The position numbers and the translations under genes are program-made. A DNA stretch of 64,000 nucleotides from Viridibacterium sp035456105 (GTDB taxonomy: Bacteria > Pseudomonadota > Gammaproteobacteria > Burkholderiales > Rhodocyclaceae), in contig DATIDV010000020.1 of the NCBI GenBank assembly GCA_035456105.1, forward strand, positions 79,645-143,644. The letters run 5' to 3'. Within the stretch, counting starts at the first letter, position 1. Every line of letters begins with the position of its first letter. The notes under the pieces were generated by a model. The model worked only from the letters and a program-made list of their open reading frames with translations, did no database searches and was not told where the DNA came from. Positions 7,912-16,309 of the stretch are shown in pieces.

Positions 7912-10900
7912 ATGGCCAAGCGGACAGACATCCAATCCATCCTCATCATCGGCGCGGGCCCGATCATCATCGGTCAAGCCTGCGAGTTCGACTACTCCGG
8001 CGCGCAAGCCTGCAAGGCGCTGCGCGACGAGGGTTACAAGGTCATCCTGGTCAACAGCAATCCGGCTACTATCATGACCGACCCGAACATGGCCGATGTG
8101 ACCTACATCGAGCCGATCACGTGGCAAGTGGTCGAGCGCATCATCGAGAAGGAACGCCCCGACGCCGTGCTGCCGACCATGGGTGGCCAGACCGCGCTGA
8201 ACTGTGCGCTGGACCTGTGGCGCAATGGCGTGCTCGACAAGTACAAGGTCGAGCTGATCGGCGCCACGCCGGAAGCCATCGACAAGGCCGAAGACCGCCT
8301 CAAGTTCAAGGACGCGATGACCAAGATCGGTCTCGAGTCCGCGCGCTCGGGCATTGCCCACAGCATGGAAGAGGCGATGGCCGTGCAGGCCAAGATGGGT
8401 TTCCCGGCCATCATCCGCCCTTCATTCACCATGGGCGGCAGCGGCGGTGGTATCGCCTACAACATCGAAGAGTTTGTCGAGATCTGCACGCGTGGCCTCG
8501 ATCTTTCGCCGACCAACGAACTGCTGATCGAAGAGTCGCTGCTTGGCTGGAAAGAATTCGAGATGGAAGTCGTGCGTGACCGCGCCGACAACTGCATCAT
8601 TATCTGCTCGATCGAAAACCTCGACCCGATGGGCGTGCACACTGGTGACTCGATCACTATCGCGCCAGCCCAGACGCTGACCGACAAGGAGTACCAGATC
8701 ATGCGTAATGCATCGATCGCGGTGCTGCGCGAGATCGGCGTGGATACGGGCGGTTCGAACGTGCAGTTCGCCGTCAATCCCAAGGACGGTCGCCTGATCG
8801 TCATCGAGATGAATCCGCGCGTGTCACGCTCTTCGGCGCTGGCCTCCAAGGCTACCGGTTTCCCGATCGCCAAGGTTGCCGCCAAGCTGGCTGTCGGCTT
8901 CACGCTGGACGAGCTCAAGAACGAGATTACGGGCGGCGCGACGCCGGCTTCGTTCGAACCCTCGATCGACTACATCGTCACCAAGGTGCCGCGTTTCGCC
9001 TTCGAGAAATTCCCGACAGCCAACGATCGCCTGACCACACAAATGAAGTCCGTGGGCGAGGTGATGGCGATTGGTCGTACCTTCCAGGAGTCCTTCCAGA
9101 AAGCACTGCGTGGTCTGGAGGTCGGCGTCGACGGTCTCAACAAGAAGACCAATGATCGCGAAGAGATCGAGAAGGAGCTCGGCGTGCCGGGTCCGGAGCG
9201 TATCTGGTACGTCGGCGATGCCTTCGAGAGTGGCATGACGCTCGAGGAAGTGCATAACCTGACCAAGATCGACCCTTGGTTCCTCGCGCAGATCAAGGAC
9301 ATCGTCGATCACGAGATGGAACTGGATGATCGCTCTCTCGGTTCGATCGATGCAGCCGAGCTGCGTCGCCTCAAGCGCAAGGGCTTCTCCGACCGTCGTC
9401 TCGCCAAGCTGCTGAAGACCGATGAGTCGACCCTGCGCGCGCGTCGCCAGGCGCTGGGTGTGCGCCCGGTCTACAAGCGAGTGGACACCTGCGCGGCCGA
9501 GTTTGCGTCGAACACGGCCTATATGTACTCGACCTACGAGGAAGAGTGCGAAGCGCAGCCGACCGACAAGAAAAAAATCATGGTGCTGGGCGGTGGCCCG
9601 AACCGTATCGGTCAAGGTATCGAGTTCGACTACTGCTGCGTGCATGCAGCGCTCGCCTTGCGCGAGGATGGTTATGAAACCATCATGGTCAACTGTAACC
9701 CCGAGACCGTGTCGACCGACTATGACACTTCCGACCGCCTGTACTTCGAGCCGCTGACGCTGGAAGACGTGCTGGAGATCGTCGCCATCGAGAAGCCGGT
9801 CGGCGTGATCGTGCAGTTCGGTGGCCAGACGCCGCTCAAGCTGGCGCGTGATCTCGAAGCCAACGGCGTGCCCATCATCGGCACCTCGCCGGACATGATC
9901 GACGCAGCGGAAGACCGTGAGCGCTTCCAGAAGCTGATCAATGACCTGGGCCTCAAGCAGCCTCCCAACCGCACGGCGCGTACCGAACCGGATGCGATCC
10001 GTCTGGCCGGCGAAATCGGTTATCCACTGGTGGTGCGCCCGAGCTATGTGCTGGGCGGTCGTGCGATGGAAATCGTGCACGAACAGAAGGACCTTGAGCG
10101 CTACATGCGTGACGCCATCAAGGTGTCCAACGATTCGCCGGTGCTGCTCGACCGCTTTCTCAACGATGCGACCGAAGTCGATGTGGATGCGCTGTCCGAC
10201 GGCAAACAGGTCATCATCGGCGGCATCATGCAGCACATTGAACAGGCAGGCGTGCATTCGGGCGACTCCGCCTGTTCGCTGCCGCCTTACACGCTGTCGG
10301 CCGAAATGCAGGACGAGTTGCGTCGCCAGACCGAGCAGATGGCCAAGGCGCTCAACGTGGTCGGTCTGATGAACGTGCAGTTCGCCATCCAGGGCGAGAC
10401 AGTCTATGTGCTGGAAGTGAATCCGCGAGCTTCGCGCACGGTGCCGTTCGTGTCCAAGGCCTGTTCGCTGCCGCTCGCCAAGATCGCTGCGCGCTGCATG
10501 GCGGGTCAATCGCTGGCAGAGCAGGGCATCAAGGGTGAAGTCGTGCCGCCGTACTACTCGGTGAAGGAAGCCGTCTTCCCGTTCAACAAGTTTCCGGGGG
10601 TGGATACGATCCTTGGCCCAGAAATGAAGTCGACCGGTGAAGTCATGGGCGTTGGCCGCACGTTCGGCGAAGCCTTCGTGAAGAGTCAGCTGGCTGCAGG
10701 TACGCGCTTGCCGGCTTCCGGCAAGGTCTTCATCAGCGTCAAGCCGACTGACCGTGAAAAAGCTGTGGAGGTTGCTCGTGACCTGGTTGCGCTGGGCTTT
10801 GCCCTCGTGGCTACCAAGGGCACGGCGACGCATCTGCAAGCCGCCGGCATTGAAGTCACGCCGGTGAATAAAGTCATGGAAGGTCGCCCGCATATCGTCG

Positions 10901-11121
10901 ACATGATCAAGAACAACGAGATCGTGCTTGTCATCAACACCGTCGAAGAGAAGCGTCAGGCGATCGTCGATTCTCGTTCGATCCGTACCAGCGCGCTTGC
11001 CGCCAAGGTGACGGTCTACACCACCATCGAAGGTGCTCGCGCCGCCTGCATGGGCATGCGTCACCTTGCCGTTCTCGAAACCTATTCGCTGCAGAGCCTG
11101 CATGCCGAGTTGAATGGATAA
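7912..11121 (+). CDS. carB: Carbamoyl-phosphate synthase large subunit
   Basis: Makes carbamoyl phosphate from bicarbonate, ammonia and two ATP. The 1069 residues are family length. Two homologous ATP-grasp halves are visible: the first begins ILIIGAGPIIIGQACEFDY, the second IMVLGGGPNRIGQGIEFDY near residue 558, and a C-terminal MGS-like allosteric domain follows from about residue 940 (KGTATHLQAAGIEVTPVNK). The ATG at 7912 is chosen over an upstream in-frame start because MAKRTDIQSILIIG is the standard N-terminus. A 9-bp hairpin (7865-7885) without a U-run lies between carA and carB. Confidence 0.98.
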   Translation: MAKRTDIQSILIIGAGPIIIGQACEFDYSGAQACKALRDEGYKVILVNSNPATIMTDPNMADVTYIEPITWQVVERIIEKERPDAVLPTMGGQTALNCALDLWRNGVLDKYKVELIGATPEAIDKAEDRLKFKDAMTKIGLESARSGIAHSMEEAMAVQAKMGFPAIIRPSFTMGGSGGGIAYNIEEFVEICTRGLDLSPTNELLIEESLLGWKEFEMEVVRDRADNCIIICSIENLDPMGVHTGDSITIAPAQTLTDKEYQIMRNASIAVLREIGVDTGGSNVQFAVNPKDGRLIVIEMNPRVSRSSALASKATGFPIAKVAAKLAVGFTLDELKNEITGGATPASFEPSIDYIVTKVPRFAFEKFPTANDRLTTQMKSVGEVMAIGRTFQESFQKALRGLEVGVDGLNKKTNDREEIEKELGVPGPERIWYVGDAFESGMTLEEVHNLTKIDPWFLAQIKDIVDHEMELDDRSLGSIDAAELRRLKRKGFSDRRLAKLLKTDESTLRARRQALGVRPVYKRVDTCAAEFASNTAYMYSTYEEECEAQPTDKKKIMVLGGGPNRIGQGIEFDYCCVHAALALREDGYETIMVNCNPETVSTDYDTSDRLYFEPLTLEDVLEIVAIEKPVGVIVQFGGQTPLKLARDLEANGVPIIGTSPDMIDAAEDRERFQKLINDLGLKQPPNRTARTEPDAIRLAGEIGYPLVVRPSYVLGGRAMEIVHEQKDLERYMRDAIKVSNDSPVLLDRFLNDATEVDVDALSDGKQVIIGGIMQHIEQAGVHSGDSACSLPPYTLSAEMQDELRRQTEQMAKALNVVGLMNVQFAIQGETVYVLEVNPRASRTVPFVSKACSLPLAKIAARCMAGQSLAEQGIKGEVVPPYYSVKEAVFPFNKFPGVDTILGPEMKSTGEVMGVGRTFGEAFVKSQLAAGTRLPASGKVFISVKPTDREKAVEVARDLVALGFALVATKGTATHLQAAGIEVTPVNKVMEGRPHIVDMIKNNEIVLVINTVEEKRQAIVDSRSIRTSALAAKVTVYTTIEGARAACMGMRHLAVLETYSLQSLHAELNG

Positions 11122-11130
11122 GAAATAGAC

Positions 11131-11607
11131 ATGGCCAGTGTTCCTATTACTGTCAAAGGCGTGGAAATGCTCCGCGCTGAACTGCACCAGCTGAAGACCG
11201 TCGAACGTCCCCGCGTGATCGAAGCGATTGCTGAAGCACGCTCGCACGGCGATCTTTCGGAGAATGCCGAATACGATGCCGCCAAGGAGCGTCAGGGCTT
11301 CGTCGAAGGGCGTATCAAGGAAATCGAAGGCAAGTTGTCGGTTGCCCAGATCATCGATCCGAAGCTACTCGATGCCGATGGTCGCTGCGTATTTGGTGCC
11401 ACCGTCGATCTCGAAGACCTCGAGTCAGGCGACAAGGTGACCTACCAGATCGTTGGCGATGACGAAGCCAGTCTCAAGGACGGCAAGATCTCGATCTCGT
11501 CGCCGATTGCACGCGCTCTGATCGGCAGGCATGCTGGTGACGTGGCAGACGTGCAGGCACCCGGCGGCGTGCGTTCCTACGAAGTGCTCGATGTGAAATA
11601 CATCTGA
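11131..11607 (+). CDS. greA: Transcription elongation factor GreA
   Basis: Binds RNA polymerase in the secondary channel and stimulates cleavage of backtracked RNA. The 158 residues are typical: an N-terminal coiled coil (about 1-75), with the acidic tip in SENAEYDAAKE, and a C-terminal FKBP-like domain with the ISISSPIARALIGR segment. It starts nine bases after carB, so it is probably co-transcribed; carAB-greA is a common order. The paralogue greB lies at 41234. Confidence 0.97.
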   Translation: MASVPITVKGVEMLRAELHQLKTVERPRVIEAIAEARSHGDLSENAEYDAAKERQGFVEGRIKEIEGKLSVAQIIDPKLLDADGRCVFGATVDLEDLESGDKVTYQIVGDDEASLKDGKISISSPIARALIGRHAGDVADVQAPGGVRSYEVLDVKYI

Positions 11608-11623
11608 TCGCTATTGATCAGCA

Positions 11624-12079
11624 ATGAATCGCGTCACGGACTATCTTTTCGTCGTCGCAGTGACCCTGTGGGTCGGCGTGTTGTGGGCACTCGGCCTTGT
11701 GGCTGCGCCTGTTTTGTTTCGCGAACTCAGCGATCGTGCGCTAGCGGGCAATCTCGCAGGTGCGATGTTTGCCGTAATGGCGTGGGTAGGGATTGGTGCA
11801 GCGACATACGCGCTGCTTTTTCTGCTCGCACGTGAAGGTGCGCGCGCCATGAAATCAGCAGCTTTCTGGCTGATACTCGTAATGCTGCTGCTGACCTTGG
11901 CCGGTCATTTCGGCGTGACGCCAATTCTGGTGCATATAAAAGCCGAAGCTCTGCCGCGTGAGGTCATGGAGAGCGTGCTGCGCAATCGCTTCATGGCTTG
12001 GCACGGCGTTTCGAGCGTGCTGTATCTGATGCAGTGCGTGCTGGGTGTGGCGCTGGTGACGCAGTTGTTCAAACGCTGA
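11624..12079 (+). CDS. DUF4149 (TMEM205-like) membrane protein
   Basis: A 151-residue inner-membrane protein of unknown function. About four hydrophobic segments are visible, near residues 8-28, 44-68, 78-98 and 125-147. It begins MNRVTDYLFVVAVTLWVGV and carries the family feature of a glycine-rich first helix followed by a short arginine-flanked loop. It lies 16 bases after greA and may be the last gene of that operon. No catalytic motif was recognised. Confidence 0.75.
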   Translation: MNRVTDYLFVVAVTLWVGVLWALGLVAAPVLFRELSDRALAGNLAGAMFAVMAWVGIGAATYALLFLLAREGARAMKSAAFWLILVMLLLTLAGHFGVTPILVHIKAEALPREVMESVLRNRFMAWHGVSSVLYLMQCVLGVALVTQLFKR

Positions 12080-12104
12080 TTTGATTGTCAAATGAGTGCA
12101 AGAC

Positions 12105-12128
12105 GGTGCAGTCGAGAGCGACTGCACC
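12105..12128. terminator. Hairpin between convergent DUF4149 and yhbY genes
   Basis: Perfect 10-bp stem GGTGCAGTCG / CGACTGCACC with an AGAG loop. A second small stem, ATTTGA-TTG-TCAAAT, covers 12079-12093. Neither is followed by a T-run, so terminator function is likely from position but not proven by form. Confidence 0.5.
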
Positions 12129-12140
12129 TCGCCAGATATT

Positions 12141-12587
12141 TCAGCGAGCGCTTTTCTTGGCGCGATTACTTCCCAAAGGTGCCTTGCGATGACGTTCAGA
12201 CGTACCGCGCAGACCGGCGCGTGGGGGCTTGGTCGTGGTCGGGCGGCTTGGGCGGGCGGGCGCCACTGCCTTGCCTGATTTCTTAGCAGGCGCTGCGGCA
12301 GGAGCTGCCTTGACCGAAGTGTCCGGCTTGAAAACCACCAGCAGCTTGCCAATATTCTGGACAGGTGCGCAATCGAGGCGCGAGCAGATTTCCAGCAGGT
12401 AGCCCATGCGCGTTTCGCGATCATCGCCATAGACGCGGATCTTGATCAGTTCATGAGCCTTGAGGGCGACTTCGATTTCCTTGAGTACGCTCGCGGTAAG
12501 GCCTTTGTCGGCGATGCTGACGACGGGATCGAGATGGTGGGCGCGGGCGCGAAGTTCGCGGCGCTGCGCGGGTTTGAGTTCAAACAT
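12141..12587 (-). CDS. yhbY: YhbY-type CRS1/YhbY RNA-binding protein with long basic tail
   Basis: Binds pre-50S ribosomal particles (CRM domain). Residues 1-92 form the complete domain (LTPAQRR-like ELKPAQRRELRARAHHL, KGLTASVLKEIEVALKAHELIK). The remaining 56 residues are rich in Lys, Arg, Pro and Ala and end GSNRAKKSAR; E. coli YhbY has only about 97 residues. The tail is likely disordered and RNA-binding. The gene is divergent from rlmE, another 50S factor, with 91 bases between the starts, matching the conserved yhbY/rlmE neighbourhood. Confidence 0.9.
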   Translation of the reverse strand: MFELKPAQRRELRARAHHLDPVVSIADKGLTASVLKEIEVALKAHELIKIRVYGDDRETRMGYLLEICSRLDCAPVQNIGKLLVVFKPDTSVKAAPAAAPAKKSGKAVAPARPSRPTTTKPPRAGLRGTSERHRKAPLGSNRAKKSAR

Positions 12588-12678
12588 TGACTGATATTCC
12601 TGATAAAACGCGATTGTACCCGTTCAAAATGAATGGGGCCGTGAATTGGCGTAACTGAATACGGGGCAGAAGAACGCA

Positions 12679-13305
12679 ATGAAACGCAGCAAAACCAGCA
12701 AGGGCTGGATGATGGAGCACATCAACGACCCTTGGGTGCAGAAAGCCAAGGCGGATGGTCTGCGCTCGCGCGCCGCTTACAAGTTGCTTGAAATCAACGA
12801 GAAAGATCGTCTGCTCAAGCCCGGCATGGTGGTCGTCGATCTTGGCGCGGCCCCTGGCTCATGGTGTCAGGTGGCAGCGCGTCGTATCCAGCCGGGTGGC
12901 CTGCTTCTGGCCCTGGACCTCCTGCCTATTGAACCCTTGCCAGGCGTGACTTTCCTGCAAGGAGATTTTCGTGAAGACGCCGTGCTGGCGGAATTCGAAA
13001 AATTGCTCGATGGGCGGCGAGTCGACCTTGTTTTGTCCGATATGGCCCCCAACATATCCGGAGTATCGACGAGCGACGATGGCCGCATGATGCATCTAGC
13101 GGAACTGGCCTTGGATTTTTCAGCCAGCCATTTGCGGCCCGGCGGCAGTATGTTGATCAAGCTGTTTCAGGGAGCCGGCTACATGGAATATCGGCAAGCC
13201 ATGCAAAAGCAGTTCGGAACCATTCATGCCCGCAAGCCCGATGCCTCCCGCGATCGCAGCGCCGAAGTGTACTTGCTTGGACAAGACCACCGGCCGCTAT
13301 CCTGA
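12679..13305 (+). CDS. rlmE: 23S rRNA 2'-O-ribose U2552 methyltransferase RlmE
   Basis: SAM-dependent methyltransferase (FtsJ/RrmJ) that modifies U2552 of 23S rRNA in the A-loop of the 50S subunit. It has 208 residues. The SAM site VVDLGAAPGSW and the K-D-K-E catalytic tetrad are present: K35 in RAAYKLLE, the aspartate in LSDMAPN, the lysine in LIKLFQG and the glutamate in SAEVYLLG. ftsH follows after 152 bases, the classical rlmE-ftsH pair. Confidence 0.96.
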   Translation: MKRSKTSKGWMMEHINDPWVQKAKADGLRSRAAYKLLEINEKDRLLKPGMVVVDLGAAPGSWCQVAARRIQPGGLLLALDLLPIEPLPGVTFLQGDFREDAVLAEFEKLLDGRRVDLVLSDMAPNISGVSTSDDGRMMHLAELALDFSASHLRPGGSMLIKLFQGAGYMEYRQAMQKQFGTIHARKPDASRDRSAEVYLLGQDHRPLS

Positions 13306-13322
13306 GTATTGCGCAGCCCAAT

Positions 13323-13379
13323 TGATGCCCGGGAACGAACGGGCATAGAATGAGTCTGCAATGTGACAAATGGGCATCA
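13323..13379 (+). promoter_or_regulatory. Alternative hairpins in the rlmE-ftsH interval
   Basis: ATGCCCG (13325-13331) can pair with CGGGCAT (13340-13346) across an 8-base loop. The overlapping segment TGATGCCC (13323-13330) can instead pair with GGGCATCA (13372-13379). The two pairings exclude each other. No T-run is present, so a terminator is not indicated. Confidence 0.4.
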
Positions 13380-13457
13380 TGTCGGTGCTCATCTAAAGGT
13401 TCTGCAGTTGTAGCAACCATGACTTAGGCCCCCGGAAGGTGGCAGTGAGGAAACGAC

Positions 13458-15356
13458 TTGAACAATATTTTCAAGAATCTTGCGATCTGGCTGGTGATCG
13501 GCGTCGTCTTGATGACCGTAATCAGCAAGATCAGTGGCAATCCGGCAGCCGGAGCGCGCGCCGTTTCCTATTCTGACTTCATTGAAAGCGTGCGTGCTGG
13601 CAGGCTGAAGAATGTCGTCATCCAGGACGGTAGCTTGACGCCCGAAATCATCGCCGAGACTGCCGATGGCGCGAAAATCCATACGACCGGTACGCGTCTC
13701 GATGATCATCTGATCGACGACCTTGTTCGCAGCAATACCCAGTTCGATGTCAAGCCGCGTGAGGAACAGTCCTGGTTCCTGAGCGCCTTGCTCAACTGGT
13801 TCCCGATGCTGCTGCTGATAGGCGTGTGGATTTTCTTCATGCGCCAGATGCAGGGTGGCGGCCGTGGTGGTGCCTTCTCGTTCGGCAAGAGCAAGGCGCG
13901 CATGCTGGATGAATCCTCGAACTCCATCACCTTTGCTGATGTCGCCGGCTGCGACGAAGCCAAGGAGGATGTTTCCGAGTTCGTCGATTTTCTGCGCGAC
14001 CCTTCCAAATTCCAGAAACTCGGTGGGCGCATTCCAAAGGGCGCACTGATGGTCGGCTCGCCGGGCACCGGCAAAACCTTGCTTGCCAAGGCGATTGCGG
14101 GCGAAGCCAAGGTGCCCTTCTTCAGTATTTCGGGTTCCGACTTCGTTGAAATGTTCGTCGGTGTGGGTGCCGCGCGCGTGCGTGACATGTTCGAAAACGC
14201 CAAGAAGCACGCGCCCTGCATCATCTTTATTGACGAAATCGATGCCGTTGGTCGTCAGCGTGGCGCTGGCATGGGCGGCGGCAATGATGAGCGCGAGCAG
14301 ACTCTCAACCAGCTGTTGGTCGAGATGGATGGTTTCGAAGGTACGACAGGTGTCATCGTTATTGCTGCCTCGAATCGCCCTGACGTGCTTGACCCTGCGC
14401 TGATGCGTCCGGGCCGCTTCGACCGTCAGGTTGTTGTGCCACTGCCTGACATCCGCGGTCGGGAACAAATCCTCAAGGTGCATATGCGCAAGGTGCCGAT
14501 TGCACCGGATGTCGATGCAATGGTGCTGGCTCGAGGTACGCCAGGTATGTCTGGCGCCGATCTGGCCAATCTCGTGAACGAGGCTGCCTTGTTTGCTGCG
14601 CGCAGCAACAAACGGCTGGTGGATATGGATGATTTCGAGAAGGCCAAGGACAAGATCTTCATGGGGCCGGAACGTCGTTCCATGGTGCTCACCGAAGACG
14701 AGCGCCGCGCTACCGCGTATCACGAGTCCGGCCATGCCGTTGTCGCCAAGATCCTGCCGGGTACGGATCCGGTGCACAAGGTTACGATCATGCCGCGCGG
14801 TCGAGCTTTGGGCCTGACTTGGCAGTTGCCTGAACGCGATGCGATCAGCCTGTACAAGGATCAGATGCTGTCGACGATTTCGATCCTGTTCGGTGGTCGT
14901 ATTGCCGAGGATTTGTTCGTGCATCGCATATCGACAGGTGCTTCGAATGACTTCGAGCGCGCAACTCGTATGGCCCGCGATATGGTCACGCGCTATGGCA
15001 TGTCGGACAAGATGGGGCCGATGGTTTATGGCGAGAACGAAGGTGAAGTCTTTCTTGGCCGTTCGGTGACGACGCACAAGAGCGTGTCGGAGACCACCAT
15101 GCAGGAAGTGGATGGTGAGATTCGCCGCATCATCGACGAGCAGTACGCTATGGCTCACAAGATTCTCGAAGACAATCGCGATAAGGTTGAGGCGATGACG
15201 GCTGCTTTGATGGAGTGGGAAACCATCGATGCTGACCAGATCAACGACATCATGGAGGGGCGTCCGCCACGTCCTCCCAAAGCGGTTGCAACGCCGCAGT
15301 CATCACGTCAGGACAACTCTCCTGGTGCTGCGCCAAATGCGGCAGCTCCCGCCTGA
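13458..15356 (+). CDS. ftsH: ATP-dependent zinc metalloprotease FtsH
   Basis: Membrane-anchored AAA+ protease that degrades misfolded membrane proteins and, in E. coli, RpoH and LpxC. It has 632 residues with two N-terminal membrane segments (about 8-24 and 107-128). The Walker A reads GSPGTGKT (200-207), where GPPGTGKT is usual; the Walker B is CIIFIDEID, with the second-region-of-homology arginines in MRPGRFDRQ. The zinc site HESGH is at 422-426. The start is a TTG preceded by GAGGAAA, and the N-terminus MNNIFKNLAIWLVIG matches the family. A terminator follows the gene, separating it from folP. Confidence 0.97.
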   Translation: MNNIFKNLAIWLVIGVVLMTVISKISGNPAAGARAVSYSDFIESVRAGRLKNVVIQDGSLTPEIIAETADGAKIHTTGTRLDDHLIDDLVRSNTQFDVKPREEQSWFLSALLNWFPMLLLIGVWIFFMRQMQGGGRGGAFSFGKSKARMLDESSNSITFADVAGCDEAKEDVSEFVDFLRDPSKFQKLGGRIPKGALMVGSPGTGKTLLAKAIAGEAKVPFFSISGSDFVEMFVGVGAARVRDMFENAKKHAPCIIFIDEIDAVGRQRGAGMGGGNDEREQTLNQLLVEMDGFEGTTGVIVIAASNRPDVLDPALMRPGRFDRQVVVPLPDIRGREQILKVHMRKVPIAPDVDAMVLARGTPGMSGADLANLVNEAALFAARSNKRLVDMDDFEKAKDKIFMGPERRSMVLTEDERRATAYHESGHAVVAKILPGTDPVHKVTIMPRGRALGLTWQLPERDAISLYKDQMLSTISILFGGRIAEDLFVHRISTGASNDFERATRMARDMVTRYGMSDKMGPMVYGENEGEVFLGRSVTTHKSVSETTMQEVDGEIRRIIDEQYAMAHKILEDNRDKVEAMTAALMEWETIDADQINDIMEGRPPRPPKAVATPQSSRQDNSPGAAPNAAAPA

Positions 15357-15379
15357 GTATTTGTAAAGGATTGAGTAAT

Positions 15380-15409
15380 GGCTCCGGAATGCCGGAGCCA
15401 TTTTCTTTT
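15380..15409 (+). terminator. Rho-independent terminator after ftsH
   Basis: Perfect 8-bp stem GGCTCCGG / CCGGAGCC with loop AATG, then ATTTTCTTTT. It covers an in-frame ATG at 15378, which argues against that codon being the folP start. Confidence 0.85.
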
Positions 15410-15419
15410 GCGGAGGGAT

Positions 15420-16286
15420 ATGCAGGAGATGGCGCGAGCAGCAAACAGTCCCGAGTTTCATTGCGGACGTTTTCGTCTGTCACTTGATCGGCCTCTGGTT
15501 ATGGCCATCATCAATGTCACGCCGGATTCGTTTTCCGGTGATGGTGTTGCCGGACAGCGTGACTACGCCGTACGTCTAGCAGAGCAGGCGATAGCAGAGG
15601 GGGCGGATATTCTTGATATAGGCGGCGAATCATCGCGGCCCGGAGCTGCAGCGGTCGGCCTGCAGGAAGAGTTGGATCGTGTGATGCCGATCGTGGAAGC
15701 CTTGGCGCAAGCTGATGTTCCCCTTTCAGTTGATACTGTCAAACCGGCAGTCATGACCGCAGCAGCACGCGCGGGCGTTGCCATCATCAACGATATTAAC
15801 GGCCTGCGCGAGCCGGGTGCGGTGGAGGCAGTAGCGGCTACCAGCATCGGGGTATGCCTGATGCACATGCAGGGCGAGCCGCGAACGATGCAGTCCGCGC
15901 CTCAGTACACGGACGTCGTGACCGACGTAAGTGGTTTTCTCAAGAAGCGTGGCGATATATTGCAGTCGGCTGGCGTCGCGCCTGAGCGCATTCTTGTCGA
16001 TCCCGGTTTTGGTTTCGGCAAGACGCTGGAGCACAACCTGACCTTGTTTGCGGCATTGCCTCGTTTGTGTGAGCTGGGTTATCCCCTGTTGATTGGTGTC
16101 TCGCGCAAATCGATGCTAGGGCAGATCACCGGTCAGCCAGTCGCGCAGCGCCTCGCTGCAAGTATCACGGCCGCTGTGCTGGCAGTGCAGGGTGGGGCGT
16201 CGATTGTGCGTGTTCACGATGTGGCGGCGACGCGCGACGCGCTCGCCGTCATGGCGGCGGTTCAGGCGCGCCAGCTGAATTCATAA
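15420..16286 (+). CDS. folP: Dihydropteroate synthase
   Basis: Condenses p-aminobenzoate with dihydropterin pyrophosphate in folate synthesis and is the sulfonamide target. It shows VMAIINVTPDSFSGDG, the pterin-site DIGGESSRPGA and the LVDPGFGFGKT segment. The start at 15420 gives 288 residues and has GGAGGG close by; 15429 is equally possible (285 residues). An upstream ATG at 15378 is rejected because it sits in the ftsH terminator hairpin. glmM follows after 23 bases and is probably co-transcribed. Confidence 0.95.
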   Translation: MQEMARAANSPEFHCGRFRLSLDRPLVMAIINVTPDSFSGDGVAGQRDYAVRLAEQAIAEGADILDIGGESSRPGAAAVGLQEELDRVMPIVEALAQADVPLSVDTVKPAVMTAAARAGVAIINDINGLREPGAVEAVAATSIGVCLMHMQGEPRTMQSAPQYTDVVTDVSGFLKKRGDILQSAGVAPERILVDPGFGFGKTLEHNLTLFAALPRLCELGYPLLIGVSRKSMLGQITGQPVAQRLAASITAAVLAVQGGASIVRVHDVAATRDALAVMAAVQARQLNS

Positions 16287-16309
16287 AGATTCGAGAAAAG
16301 GACTCAGAT

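Noticed and set aside
8824..11247. An 807-codon open frame on the minus strand opposite carB
   Set aside because: It lies wholly opposite a conserved gene, has low-complexity His/Arg/Gln composition typical of antisense frames in GC-rich DNA, and shows no family motif.
12591..12678. Heat-shock promoter for rlmE-ftsH
   Set aside because: A CCCCAT string occurs on the minus strand, but no CTTGAAA-like box lies at the right distance in either direction.
13389..15158. A 589-codon open frame opposite ftsH
   Set aside because: Same antisense pattern as above. The ftsH reading is supported by complete AAA and protease motifs.
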